In this document: positions 52,781 to 62,900 of the stretch, piece after piece
How positions within the stretch are numbered: position 1 is the stretch's first letter
Layout of the letters: each line of letters begins with the position of its first letter
Source: Micromonosporaceae bacterium
GTDB lineage: Bacteria; Actinomycetota; Actinomycetes; Mycobacteriales; Micromonosporaceae
Direction of reading: 5' to 3'
DNA length: 64,000 nucleotides
NCBI GenBank assembly: GCA_020027875.1
Contig: JAHRHA010000010.1
Location: 28,960-92,959 of the forward strand
Notes under the pieces: model-generated
Database searches by the model: none
The model's input: the letters and a program-made list of their open reading frames with translations, nothing else
What the model was told of the DNA's origin: nothing
Translations under genes and position numbers: made by a program

Positions 52781-54114
52781 CTCTGCTTGCGTCATCGCCC
52801 GCGCCGTCGCCGTCGGATGAGGCCGACCGGGTTGTTGCCGCCGTGCTGGACGACCTGCGTCACGGCTCGGATTTGGGCGTGGTGGTCGATTCGCCGCCGG
52901 GAGCGGGGAAGTCGACGCTGGTGGTGCGGGCGGCGTTGGCGCTCGCCGAGGACAGTTCGCAGGTGATGGTCGTCGCGCAGACGAACGAGCAGGTGGACGA
53001 CCTGGTGCATCGGCTTGCCGTGGCCGCGCCGGCGTTGTTGATTGGTCGGCTGTCCGCGGGGGATTATGTGCCGTCACGGCGGGTTGCGCAGCACTCGTCG
53101 GTGCTGGTGCGTTCGTCGATCGCCGATCTCAAGTCGGTGGCGATAGTGGTGGCTACGGCGGCGAAGTGGACCTTCGTGACCGAGGGCTCGTGGCCGTGGG
53201 CGATCGTGGATGAGGCGTATCAGATGCGCTCTGACATGCTGCTGCGGATCGCGAACCGGTTTGAGCGGGCGCTGTTTGTGGGCGACCCCGGCCAGCTGGA
53301 TCCGTTCTCGACGATCGAGACGGAGCGTTGGAACGGGTTGACCTGGGATCCGATGCAGAGCGCGGTGGCGGCGCTGCTTCGGCACAATCCTGGCCTGCGG
53401 CAGCATCGGTTGCCGGTGTCGTGGCGGCTACCGGCGTCGGCTGCGCCGGTGGTGTCGGAGGCCTTCTACCCATTTGCGCCGTTTGTGTCGGGAGCGGCGC
53501 ATGACGAGCGGCGGCTCTCGTTCCGAACTGCGGCGATCGGCGGGGGAGCGGTAGACAAGGTCCTCGCTACAGCGGCTGAGACGGGATGGGCGTTGTACGA
53601 GCTGCCGGCGCGGCATGCACTACGGACGGATGGCGAGGCGGTAGAGGCGTGCGCCTCGGTGGCGCTGCGGCTGCTGGAGCGCGGGGCGTTGGCCCGTTCG
53701 CCGGATCGCTCCCCCTCGGGTGAGCCGGTAGCGGCGGAGCGGATCGCAATCGGAACGGCGCACCGGGACCAGGCCGCGGCGGTGCGTGCGGCGCTGGCAC
53801 GGCGGGGTGGGGCGCCGGGGATCACTGTGGACACGGCGAACCGGCTGCAGGGGCGGGAGTACGACGTGACTATCGTGCTTCATCCGCTGTCGGGTCGGCT
53901 GGACGCGACCGCGTTCCACCTGGAGTCGGGGAGATTATGTGTGTTGACATCTCGACACCGCCACGCGTGCATCGTGGTGGCGCGGGCGGGGATCCAGGAA
54001 TTGCTCGACGCGCACCCCTCGACCGAGCCCGTGCATCTCAACGTGCCGAACAAGTTTCCCGATGGCTGGGCGGCAAATCAGTCAATGCTCGCCCATCTGG
54101 CTAGCAACCGGTGA
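52777..54114 (+). CDS. SF1 (DNA2/NAM7-type) helicase
   Basis: 445 residues, compact. Walker A has K45 in 'DSPPGAGKSTL', motif II D145-E146 in 'AIVDEAYQ' (DEAY, unusual for the DEAA/DEAG more often seen), motif III 'VGDPGQLDPF', motif IV/V around 'VSWRLPASAAPV' and 'TVDTANRLQGREYDVTIVLHPLSG', and motif VI in 'CVLTSRHRHACIVVA'. It is an ATP-driven nucleic-acid translocase of the AAA_11/AAA_12 kind. It is the last of four genes with 4-bp overlaps. Start ATG 52777. The short size, lacking extra domains, suggests it works with the partner proteins encoded upstream. Confidence 0.9.
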   Translation: MTLLASSPAPSPSDEADRVVAAVLDDLRHGSDLGVVVDSPPGAGKSTLVVRAALALAEDSSQVMVVAQTNEQVDDLVHRLAVAAPALLIGRLSAGDYVPSRRVAQHSSVLVRSSIADLKSVAIVVATAAKWTFVTEGSWPWAIVDEAYQMRSDMLLRIANRFERALFVGDPGQLDPFSTIETERWNGLTWDPMQSAVAALLRHNPGLRQHRLPVSWRLPASAAPVVSEAFYPFAPFVSGAAHDERRLSFRTAAIGGGAVDKVLATAAETGWALYELPARHALRTDGEAVEACASVALRLLERGALARSPDRSPSGEPVAAERIAIGTAHRDQAAAVRAALARRGGAPGITVDTANRLQGREYDVTIVLHPLSGRLDATAFHLESGRLCVLTSRHRHACIVVARAGIQELLDAHPSTEPVHLNVPNKFPDGWAANQSMLAHLASNR

Positions 54115-54198
54115 ACCCGAGTCATGTGGGCATCCATGGGCAGAGATCTCCGAAGGCATCGCGAACAGAGGGACAGACAGCGAGAGGTGGAACTGAAC

Positions 54199-56043
54199 GT
54201 GAGCGTTGAAGCGTCCGGAGCCGTCGAAGCTTTCGGCATTGAGAAGGAGTTCCTTCGCTCTCTCCTGACAGAGGCGGCGAGCGGGCGGGCACAGCTTCCG
54301 GAGTTCCAGCGGGGCTGGGTTTGGCCGATGGAGAACATCCGGGGACTTCTTGCGTCAATCTCACTCGGCTACCCCGTCGGGACAATCATGATGCTCCGAA
54401 CCGGCGGCGTTGTCAGATTCAAAGAGCGGCTCATCGAAGGCGCCAATCCGGATCCGCACCGCGTCGAGCGGCTGATCCTGGACGGTCAGCAACGGCTGAC
54501 ATCTCTCTTCCAGGCCTTGCTGCTCACGGAGCCTATCAATACACAGGACGCCCGTAAACGCAAACTCAGCGGTTGGTTCTACGTGGGCATGAAGGCGGCC
54601 CTGGACGATTCGGCTGACCGTGAAGAGGCGTTCTCGTTCGTCCCGGCCGACAGGATCGTACGCACGTTTCGTGGCGACGTGGCGACAGATCTATCTACTC
54701 CCGAGCTGGAGTACGCGGCCAGCATGTTCCCCCTGGGCCAGATCTTCGAGCCGGACGAATGGCTGGACAGCTACGTCGAGTATTGGGACTTCGACAAGGA
54801 GCGCCAGAAACTGCGTACTGATTTCCGACGGACCGTGCTTCGCCAGTTCGACCAGTACCAGGTTCCTGTCATCGAGCTCGGCTCGGCCACTCCGCGTCAA
54901 GCGGTGTGTCAGGTCTTCGAGAAGGTAAACACAGGTGGGGTCACGCTCACCGTGTTCGAGCTCCTCACGGCAACATACGCAGCCGACGAGTTCGACCTAC
55001 GCAGGGACTGGCTGGCGCAAAGGAAGGCGTGGAGCTCCCAGACCTATCGCGTGCTTCATGAGGTGACCAACACTGACTTCCTCCAGGCAGTCACACTGCT
55101 AGCCACGAACCACGCGCGCAACAACTACCTCGTGTCCAACGTGGAAGATGAGCGAGCACCTCGTGTCGGCTGCCGGCGTGCCGACATTCTCAACCTCCCG
55201 CTCGCCGCGTATCAGCGGTGGGCACCGGCCGCGACCGAAGGATTCAAGTCCGCGGCGAGGCTGCTCCACCAACAGTACATGTTCGACACCCGCTACCTTC
55301 CCTACGGATCACAGCTGATTCCCCTAGCCGCCATCCTTACCATCCTCGGCAACGAAACTACTACTGTGGCCGCGCACCAGAAGTTATCACGGTGGCTGTG
55401 GTGTGGGGTGTTCGGCGAGCTCTACGGCGGCACAACCGAAACAAGGTTCGCACGCGATGTGCCAGAGGTCGTCGCATGGATTCGTGGATCTGGCGTGGAG
55501 CCTCGGACGGTCCAGGAATCCCAGTTCGCGCCGGGGCGCCTTGACACGCTCCGGACTCGGGGATCCGCTGCCTACAAGGGCATCTACGCCCTGCTGATGA
55601 AAAGCGCAGCAGTTGACTGGCGCTCTGGCGAGCCTGTGAGCGTGACATCGTACTTTGATGAGGCGGTCGACATCCACCACATCTTCCCGCGGGTATGGTG
55701 CGAGCGGGAGGGTATTCCGGACTCCGTGTACAACTCGATCGTCAACAAGACTCCGCTGACTGCCCGCACCAATCGTGTCATAGGCGGATGGGCACCTTCG
55801 GTATACCTACCGCGACTGGCCAACAGCGCCGGCGTCACCGAGAGCGTCATCGAGGCAAACGTCTCTACTCACGTTGTCAACCCGAGCCTCTTGCAGGCAG
55901 ACGACTTCACAGCCTTCATGAACGACCGGCGCTTCGCCCTCCTCCGCCTTGTCGGCGAGGCGATGGGCAGGCCAATCGAGACGACCCTGACCGAGGATGT
56001 GGATGAGCCCGCTGGAAGCGAGGAAGACCTTGAGGACGAGTAG
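54199..56043 (+). CDS. DUF262-DUF1524 protein (GmrSD-like)
   Basis: 614 residues. The DUF262 part has 'LPEFQRGWVWPMENIRGLLASISLGYPVGTIM' and the nucleotide-handling motif D95-G-Q-Q-R in 'LILDGQQRLTSL'. The C-terminal part has the HNH-type DUF1524 signature with H493-H494 in 'AVDIHHIFPRVW', then 'NSIVNKTPLTARTNR'. GmrSD-like proteins are type IV restriction enzymes that use NTP hydrolysis to cut modified (for example glucosylated) phage DNA. GTG 54199 has GAGGTGG ahead of it and gives the usual N-terminus; ATG 54124 is a longer choice. It begins 84 bp after the helicase and has a lower GC content and looser codon use than its neighbours, so it was probably acquired separately. Confidence 0.9.
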   Translation: MSVEASGAVEAFGIEKEFLRSLLTEAASGRAQLPEFQRGWVWPMENIRGLLASISLGYPVGTIMMLRTGGVVRFKERLIEGANPDPHRVERLILDGQQRLTSLFQALLLTEPINTQDARKRKLSGWFYVGMKAALDDSADREEAFSFVPADRIVRTFRGDVATDLSTPELEYAASMFPLGQIFEPDEWLDSYVEYWDFDKERQKLRTDFRRTVLRQFDQYQVPVIELGSATPRQAVCQVFEKVNTGGVTLTVFELLTATYAADEFDLRRDWLAQRKAWSSQTYRVLHEVTNTDFLQAVTLLATNHARNNYLVSNVEDERAPRVGCRRADILNLPLAAYQRWAPAATEGFKSAARLLHQQYMFDTRYLPYGSQLIPLAAILTILGNETTTVAAHQKLSRWLWCGVFGELYGGTTETRFARDVPEVVAWIRGSGVEPRTVQESQFAPGRLDTLRTRGSAAYKGIYALLMKSAAVDWRSGEPVSVTSYFDEAVDIHHIFPRVWCEREGIPDSVYNSIVNKTPLTARTNRVIGGWAPSVYLPRLANSAGVTESVIEANVSTHVVNPSLLQADDFTAFMNDRRFALLRLVGEAMGRPIETTLTEDVDEPAGSEEDLEDE

Positions 56044-56161
56044 ATCTTGTGGAGTACCGACGGACGGGGTGGCCGCGTCGAGATCGGCAGACCCCGGCAA
56101 CGGCACCATCTCGGCTGGCACACCGCAGAGAACTCATGAGAGGCTGGCGTAGCCGCAATGA

Positions 56162-56338
56162 GTCGACAAGCATTGCGCCGTTGCGATGCACGCGAAGTTT
56201 GTCGTTGTCGACGACAGAGTCGCGTTCATCAGCAGCGCCAACTTTAGCGATGCCGCGGTCGACCGTAACTTGGAGACCGGCGTATTGCTGGTGGATCCCG
56301 GGAGCCCTATCTCCATTCAGGCCACATTCAGGGTCTAA
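56162..56338 (+). pseudogene. PLD-family nuclease relic (DrmC-like second half)
   Basis: The frame holds 'AMHAKFVVVDDRVAFISSANFSDAAVDRNLETGVLL', the second H-x-K...N motif of phospholipase-D-type nucleases and its 'SSANFS' and 'RNLE(T/V)G' marks. A stop codon lies at 56159-56161 and no first H-x-K motif is found upstream, so only the C-terminal scrap is left. DrmC of DISARM and PLD proteins of related helicase clusters look like this. With the DrmD-like helicase 3.7 kb downstream it is best read as the remains of one defence cluster. The rest of the 56044-56574 gap holds no gene. Confidence 0.75.
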
Positions 56339-56574
56339 TCTCTTCGGGCCACCTGAGACAACTTAACGAGGCGCTGGCTCTGACCGTACGCAGAGTTCAG
56401 GCCAGATCGGCGTGGTTGACTGGGCCCCGGTTCCCGTGAGATGTCGAACGGGGCAGTGATCGGCCGGACCGATCGGTACGCTGCCGACGTGCAGCGTCGT
56501 CTCAGCACCTCAGGCCACCCAATGTGCGGTAGGGCTGCGCCCACAGGTTCACGTAAGGCGCACGGGAGCCAGCC

Positions 56575-57789
56575 GTGAATGAGCTGGTCGCTGGCGTCCC
56601 GTTCAGCGATCTTGCGCGTTCAGATCTCGTGGTCGACAAGGACTACCTTGGTGGCCGTACCACCAACGTCGGCTCAGACCCGATCGCAAAGATCGTGCCC
56701 GTGGGCAACCAGGGTGGTTTCCGGTACGCCGGGTCGCCCAACAACCGGACTGTCAAGTTGGCCGTGCTCTACTCAAGCGGCCAGGATCCAGACTGGCCTG
56801 ATTCCCTCGATGAGCAAACAGGGATCTTCACCTATTACGGCGACAATAAGCGACCTGGTCGCGAGCTCCACGACACCGAACGCAGCGGGAACGTCCTGCT
56901 GCGTGACGTGTTCGCGAGTTGTTACGGTACAGCCGAGGACCGGAGACGAGTGGCTCCGTTTCTCCTGTTCGTCAAGGCTGGCATGTGGCGCGACGTCCGC
57001 TTTCGCGGGCTCTTGGTCCCCGGCACTTCTTCGACGAGCTCGGATGATGACCTGCAGGCAGTGTGGCGATCCAAGGACGGCCTCCGCTTCCAGAACTATC
57101 GGGCGAAATTCACTGTTCTTGACGTACCAACGGTGCCTCGGCGCTGGCTTGACGAGGTGCTCGGGGGGAACCCCATCGGTCCGCACGCGCCCGACGCATG
57201 GAAGCAATGGGTTGAGGGTCGGGCATACCATGCGCTCACGGCCGGGAAGACCACAGCGACGCGCACACGCGAGCAGCAGCTGCCAAACGACCGCGAGGGT
57301 AGCGCCATGCTTGAAGTGCTGCATCGCTGGTTCGCCTCACGGCCGTATGCCTTCGAAGCCTGCGCTGTCGAGCTATGGCGGATGACCGCCGCAAATACGG
57401 GGCGAGTGGAATTGACACAGCCGAGCCGTGACGGAGGCCGCGATGCCGTAGGTGACTACATGCTTGGACCACTCGCGGACCGCGTGTCCGTCGAGTTCGT
57501 GCTGGAGGCCAAGTGCTACGTCCATACTAACTCGGTAGGGGTGCGAGAACTCTCGCGGCTGATCTCTCGTATGAGGCATCGCATGTTCGGCGTATTCGTT
57601 ACTACCTCCTACTACCACCACCAGGCGTACGAAGAGGTCCGTACTGATCGGCATCCGCTCGTGCTCATTTCCGGGCGCGATATCGTTGATATCCTGCGGG
57701 CACATGGCTATGGCAGCGCCGATGCGGTTCGACGATGGTTGGCACAGCAGTTCCCTGGAGCCGACATTACGCCTCTTCCCAACGGATGA
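56575..57789 (+). CDS. AspBHI-like modification-dependent restriction endonuclease
   Basis: 404 residues. The N-terminal ~220 residues resemble the SRA-like domain of AspBHI ('KDYLGGRTTNVGSDPIAKIVPVGNQGGFRY', 'LAVLYSSGQDPDWPD', 'GIFTYYGDNKRPGRELHDT', 'FLLFVKAG'), which reads 5-methylcytosine-type marks. The C-terminal Mrr-like nuclease has D290 in 'SRDGGRDAVGDY' and E311-x-K313 in 'VLEAKCYV', with 'AVELWRM' before it. It should cut incoming DNA that carries modified bases, and needs no partner methylase; none is present. Start GTG 56575 with GGGAG a few bases upstream. Likely an independent defence gene in the island. Confidence 0.88.
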   Translation: MNELVAGVPFSDLARSDLVVDKDYLGGRTTNVGSDPIAKIVPVGNQGGFRYAGSPNNRTVKLAVLYSSGQDPDWPDSLDEQTGIFTYYGDNKRPGRELHDTERSGNVLLRDVFASCYGTAEDRRRVAPFLLFVKAGMWRDVRFRGLLVPGTSSTSSDDDLQAVWRSKDGLRFQNYRAKFTVLDVPTVPRRWLDEVLGGNPIGPHAPDAWKQWVEGRAYHALTAGKTTATRTREQQLPNDREGSAMLEVLHRWFASRPYAFEACAVELWRMTAANTGRVELTQPSRDGGRDAVGDYMLGPLADRVSVEFVLEAKCYVHTNSVGVRELSRLISRMRHRMFGVFVTTSYYHHQAYEEVRTDRHPLVLISGRDIVDILRAHGYGSADAVRRWLAQQFPGADITPLPNG

Positions 57790-58410
57790 GTTCAGCGGCA
57801 CATCCCTGCTGTCTACGATCACGTATTTCCCCACCCGATCACATGGTCCCCCCAGGGGAGCGCGTACGCGTGGCGTCGTGGTCTGGCCTGCATCGGCAAG
57901 CAGGCTGCCTCCGGTCCTACTGCGGCTCTTCGCCATGAAGGTGGCAGGGCCAGTCGCGACACACCCATCGAGGGTGGTGGCTGAGTAGAGGCTGGGGCTC
58001 ATGATCCAAAGCGACCGAGCTACGGCCAGCAGCGCGAGCGAGATCGCGCCGACGATCAGTCCGAACTGGGCGAACAGCACGCCGGTCAGCGCGTCCAACG
58101 GGCGGCGTGCACGCGAGAATGCGCCGTCCTGACCGGGATCGTCCAGCAAGAGCATCAGTACCTTGCCGTGGTTGGTTGTGGCCCGAGCGCGCCGGTCAGC
58201 GTCGGCACGCGTGGCCCCACAAGACCGTGGGTGTGGAAAGCGTGGGCTGGCGAGACGTGATGACCGCGATCCCGGCCATCTCCACCGGCTGCCCAGATGG
58301 TGAGCCGAACGCGCGGGCTTGTCGCAGCAGGGCCGGGGTGAGCACGATTCCGGTCCAGGCCAGGTGCTCGCGCAGCCGCACGGCACGTGTGCGACCGAAG
58401 CCGGCGACCT
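57790..58410. other. 621-bp region without a supported gene
   Basis: The longest minus-strand frame here runs back into the endonuclease gene and shows only one hydrophobic stretch ('LTGVLFAQFGLIVGAISLALLAVARSL') in otherwise low-complexity sequence. A second minus-strand trace near 58200-58430 reads 'KVAGFGRTRAVRLREHLAWTGIVL' but has no start and no family I can name. Both may be scraps of lost genes. No repeat, tRNA or hairpin stands out. Confidence 0.45.
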
Positions 58411-58818
58411 TCAGAGCTGTCGGATCGCTGCTGAGTTGAGGCGGTATCCGATAGTGCGTTCGACGATCTTGTCCACTAGCCTTGCTTTGGTTTCCTTGCT
58501 TAGGCCTCCCATGTCCAACTCGCCTGCCAGCGAACGGAGAGTCGCGACAGTCAGAGGGGCGAGGCGCTTTCGACCTGCCTCGCGGTTGTCCATGGTGGCC
58601 AAGGCCTCGCGCACTTCGGCCAAGTCGACCGCTGCAGGCGGTTTGGCGGTGCGCCTCGGCGCCTTCGCCGGCTTGACCGGCCTGTCCTCACCCCACCGGT
58701 AGAACGTGATGCTCGCTCGACCCTCGGCGAGGTCCACAAGATCGTTCTCAGGTAGGGCGTCCAAGAACTCGGCTACACGCTGGAGCACCGTTAGAGAGAG
58801 CTTGGCTGCGTCGCTCAT
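58411..58818 (-). CDS. Small ParA-partner protein with SAP/Rho-N-like C-terminus
   Basis: 135 residues. An N-terminal helical part ('LTVLQRVAEFLDALPENDLVDLAEGR') precedes a basic Pro/Ala linker ('KPAKAPRRTAKPPAAVDL') and a C-terminal 'LAPLTVATLRSLAGELDMGGLSKETKARLVDKIV' segment. That last part looks like a SAP or Rho-N helix-extended-helix motif for nucleic acid binding. The gene overlaps the ParA gene by 4 bp, so it is the natural partner, in the place where ParB would be. It is not ParB-like in sequence. It could tether cargo or DNA to the ParA ATPase. Confidence 0.75.
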   Translation of the reverse strand: MSDAAKLSLTVLQRVAEFLDALPENDLVDLAEGRASITFYRWGEDRPVKPAKAPRRTAKPPAAVDLAEVREALATMDNREAGRKRLAPLTVATLRSLAGELDMGGLSKETKARLVDKIVERTIGYRLNSAAIRQL

Positions 58819-59750
58819 GCTGCCATCCTTTCGGGCGGGATGTCGTTGAGGAACTCCGCGGCGAGCTGGCGTAGCTCGAGGACCGCATCGCCTGCGGGCC
58901 GAGCCTGGAGAACCGGCGGGACTCCGCGCTGACTCGCGTCACCGAAGATGGCCGCGCTGTCCCGAATCGTCGTCGAGAACACGTGCAGCCCCATCTCCTT
59001 GATCAACGCGATGTACGGCTGATGGACCGAACTGGGGGCGTCTCGATAGGGCCGAATCATGGTGAATACCACGCCGGCGACGACGGGGTGGATGCGTGCG
59101 TCGGCGCCGCTGCGACCGTCGAGGTCGACGAACTCGTTGTACTGCTTGACAAGCTCGTAGACGTTGCCGTAGAGGTATTCGATCCCCAGCGTAGAGAGAT
59201 AATCAGCCTTCGCCGGGATCAATAGGTGACTGCTGGCAACGATCGCCGTCTTGGTGACGATATTGAAGTTGGGCGGGCAGTCGATGAGGACGAAGTCGTA
59301 GTCCGCGAACCGCGACTCGCCCAGACCCTCGGCTAGCGACCGGTGGACTCGGATAAACCGAGCCTTGTACTGCTGCAGGCTGGCGCCGCCGAGTTCCGTG
59401 GCGAGGTGTAAATCGACGTTGATTAGCCCGAGATGCGAAGCGATGAGGTCAAGCCGGGCCCCACCAGTAAGGTGTGCGTTCGCGCTCGGCGGTGTCTGGA
59501 TTAGGTCCGCGAGGCTGGTCGACGGTAGACCACCATTGAAGTTGTCGTACCAATGCTTGATGGTCTTGGTTTCGCGCAATTCCTTGCGCCAGTCGTCGGG
59601 GTCGTAGAAGCAGAACGTCAGACTCGTTTGCGGGTCGAGGTCGATCAACAGCACCTTCTTGCCTCTTCGTGCCAGCTCGGCGCCGAGATTCGCAGTCAAG
59701 GTCGTCTTGCCCACACCACCCTTGTAGTTGATGACCGATACGACCTTCAT
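58815..59750 (-). CDS. ParA-family ATPase
   Basis: 311 residues. The deviant Walker A motif 'NYKGGVGKTT' lies at residues 8-17, Walker B in 'YDFVLIDCPPNFNIVTKTAI', and the switch region 'LIPAKADYLSTLGIEYL' is typical of the plasmid/phage ParA branch. It probably moves or positions DNA or a complex by ATP-dependent patterning on the nucleoid. ATG 59750 is used because GGAGGAG stands in front of it; the ATG four codons earlier is poorly placed. It is not near an origin or parB, and lies divergent from a defence helicase, so it is likely part of the island's mobile or defence functions, not chromosome segregation. Confidence 0.9.
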   Translation of the reverse strand: MKVVSVINYKGGVGKTTLTANLGAELARRGKKVLLIDLDPQTSLTFCFYDPDDWRKELRETKTIKHWYDNFNGGLPSTSLADLIQTPPSANAHLTGGARLDLIASHLGLINVDLHLATELGGASLQQYKARFIRVHRSLAEGLGESRFADYDFVLIDCPPNFNIVTKTAIVASSHLLIPAKADYLSTLGIEYLYGNVYELVKQYNEFVDLDGRSGADARIHPVVAGVVFTMIRPYRDAPSSVHQPYIALIKEMGLHVFSTTIRDSAAIFGDASQRGVPPVLQARPAGDAVLELRQLAAEFLNDIPPERMAA

Positions 59751-59997
59751 GTCCTCCTCCAACCCGGGAACCTCGAAACGACCCCCCCAAGCGCAGGGAG
59801 TGGTTCATGACGCGCGGTAGCGCTGCGTGCACTGGAGGCTAGGTGAAGCATATGTCAAGCGCACTCGCCGTAACGGTCAGCATCTTTCCGTCCGATCAAC
59901 CCGTGAGGGGTACGCCGCGTCACCGCTCCACTACTAGGCTCGCTGCACGAGCAGGGCTAAGCACCAACATGAACTATTCGTTCATTCGGTCCGTTCG

Positions 59998-62900
59998 GTG
60001 CGAATAAGGCGGGAGCGACAATTGCGACTCGAGGAGTTGGCGGCGGGCACCAGGGTGATCGGTATCGTGCCGGGCGGCCCAGTGCATGTCCTCGCTGCGA
60101 CGCCGATGGGCGCGGATGCATACCGGGTTGTCTACGAGACGCCCGGCGGCGACCTCGGCCAACAGATCCTCATGAGAGCAAACGAGGCGCAACTGAGCCT
60201 CGTCGAGGAGCGCGCTACCCCGTACGACGCCGATCCGGAGGAGTTCAAGCTCGCCGCCGAGGCACTCCGCATTCAGACTGCCGCACAGACGGACCCGATG
60301 CTCGCCGTGACCTCAAGCGATCTCGAAGCGCTTCCGCACCAGATCGAGGCCGTGTACGGATACTTGCTCGATCGCGTACCACTGAGGTTCCTTCTCGCCG
60401 ACGACCCTGGCGCTGGCAAGACCATCATGGCCGGACTCCTGATGAAGGAGCTGCACCTGCGCGGTGACCTCGACCGTTGCCTCGTCGTCGCGCCGGGCGG
60501 CCTTGTCGAGCAATGGCAAGACGAGCTCATGGAGAAGTTCGGCCTCAAGTTTCCGATCCTGTCAGCGGACGACATCGCCGGTACGCCGCCCGGCGAGACC
60601 GCCTTTGACGACCTCCCGCGGGTCATCGCGCGAATGGACCAGCTCGCTCGCAGCGACAGCCTTATCGCGCAGCTCAAGGAGACGACGTGGGACCTCGTCA
60701 TCGTCGACGAAGCCCATCGGATGTCTGCCCGGTACGCCGCCCGTCGCGAGATCAAGGCCACGAAGCGCTACAGGCTCGGGCAGGCGCTGCGTGACACGAC
60801 ACAGCATCTCCTGCTGATGACCGCCACGCCCCACGCCGGCAAGGAGGAGGACTTCCAGCTTTTCCTTGCCCTCCTCGACGCCGACCGATACGAGGGCCGC
60901 TACCGAAGAGACGTGCACTCCACCGGCGCCGACAACCTGATGGTGCGCCGCATCAAGGAGGAGCTGCTCACATTCTCGGGCACGCCGCTCTTCCCGCTCC
61001 GCGCGGCGTACACCGTTCCGTACGAACTCTCACCCGGCGAGACTGAGCTCTACAACCGCGTCACCGAGTACGTCGGTCAGGAGTTCAACCGGGTCGACGA
61101 GCTGCAGAAGTCCAAGGACGCTCGGGGCAACACCGTCGGTTTCGCACTCACCGTCCTGCAGCGACGACTCGCCTCCAGCCCGGAGGCGATCCTGCGCTCT
61201 CTCGAACGGCGCAAGGCCCGTCTGGAGAAGAGCCTTGAGGATTCCGTCGCGAACGGGAAGGTGAAGGCGCGGACGCCCGCCGTCGACCTGCGCGCCGTCG
61301 CCGAGGAGTTCCCGGCGGCGGAACGGGAGGAGTTCGAGGATGAGTTCGTGGACGCGGCGACCGCCTCCCGCACGCCTGACGAGCTGCGCCGGGAAATCGC
61401 CATGCTTGATGGTCTCGTAATCGTTGCCCGCAGTGTGCGTGCAGCAGGCGCGGATCGCAAGTGGCTGGAGCTCCGCAGGCTCCTCGAGACCACGCCCGAG
61501 ATCCACGGCCCGGGCGGCGAACCACGCAAGCTCATCGTCTTCACCGAGCACCGGGACACGCTGCGCTATCTCATCGAACGCATTAGGGCGCTGCTAGGGC
61601 GCCATGATGCCGTTGTCGAGATCCATGGCAGCGTGTCGCGCGACGACCGCCGTGCCGTCCAGGTGCGGTTCATGACGGACCCGACCTGCCTGGTTCTGGT
61701 CGCCACCGATGCGGCCGGCGAAGGCCTCAACCTGCACCGCGCGCATTTGATGGTGAACTATGACCTGCCGTGGAATCCCAACCGCATCGAGCAGCGGTTC
61801 GGCCGCATCCACCGCATCGGCCAGACCGAGATGTGTCACCTGTGGAACCTCGTCGCGGCAAACACGCGAGAGGGTGCGGTTTTCAAGCGGCTCTTCGACA
61901 AGATTGCCGAGATGAACAAGGCGCTCGGCGACAAGGTCTTCGACGTCCTGGGCGAGGCGTTCGAGGAGGAGCCACTGCACGAGCTGCTCATCCAGGCCGT
62001 CAGGCACGGCGAGCAGCCCGAGGTACGGGAGCATCTCACCCGTGTCATCGACGAGCGGATCGGCGACATCGCCGCGAAACTCGTTAGAGAAAAGGCTCTC
62101 AATCCCAATCTGTTAAAGATGGCGGATGTTGAGCGCATCCGCCGTGAGCTGGAGGAGGCACGCGCGCGCCGGCTGCAGCCACACTACGTCGAGGGCTTCT
62201 TCCGCGACGCTTTTGGCCACGCCGATGGCCGACTGATCATGCGCGAGAAAGGTCGTTGGGAGATCCCGCACGTACCGCAGCCCGTTCGCGAACGGCGTCG
62301 TCTGTCGGGCCCGATTCCGCTGCGGTACGAAAGAGTCTGTTTCGACCGGTCGGCGGTGCGCATCGACCGCGGTGTGACCGCACAGCTCCTCGCTCCGGGA
62401 CACCCCCTCCTCGACGCGCTCGTGGATCACACAATCGACGTCTGCGGTGACGCGCTGACCCGCGGGACCATCCTTGTCGACCGATTTGACCCGACCGACC
62501 AGCCGCGGCTGATGGTGGCGCTGCGGGAAGAGATCGTCGATGGCATGGAGCAGACGGTTGCCAAGCGATTCGGGTACGTCGAGATGTGGAGCGACGGCCG
62601 CAACCGCCCCGGCGCCGCGCCCTTCCTCGACTACGCGCCGCTGGCTGCGGAGGAGAGGGTGATGGTCGAGAACCTCCGGTTGGAACCATGGCTAGCCGCG
62701 GCGACGCGCACGGCGGAGACATGGGCAACTTCGGTGGACCTGCCGGCCTGGTACGCGGAGATTTCGGCCCGGCGCCGGGACTTCGTCGCCCGGGCTCGGG
62801 AACTGGTCACGGATCGCTTGAAGCAGGAGATCTCGTACTGGGAGGAAGAGGTCGCCCGGCTCGTCGACTCTCCGGAGCAGGGGAGTCGACGGGGGAACAC

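Noticed and set aside
57373..58386. A 337-codon minus-strand frame with one hydrophobic stretch
   Set aside because: It overlaps the well-supported endonuclease gene for 400 bp, has no ribosome site and no family features.
58815..59750. Chromosomal ParA near the replication origin
   Set aside because: No parB, parS-like site, dnaA or gidB is near, and the partner gene is not ParB-like.
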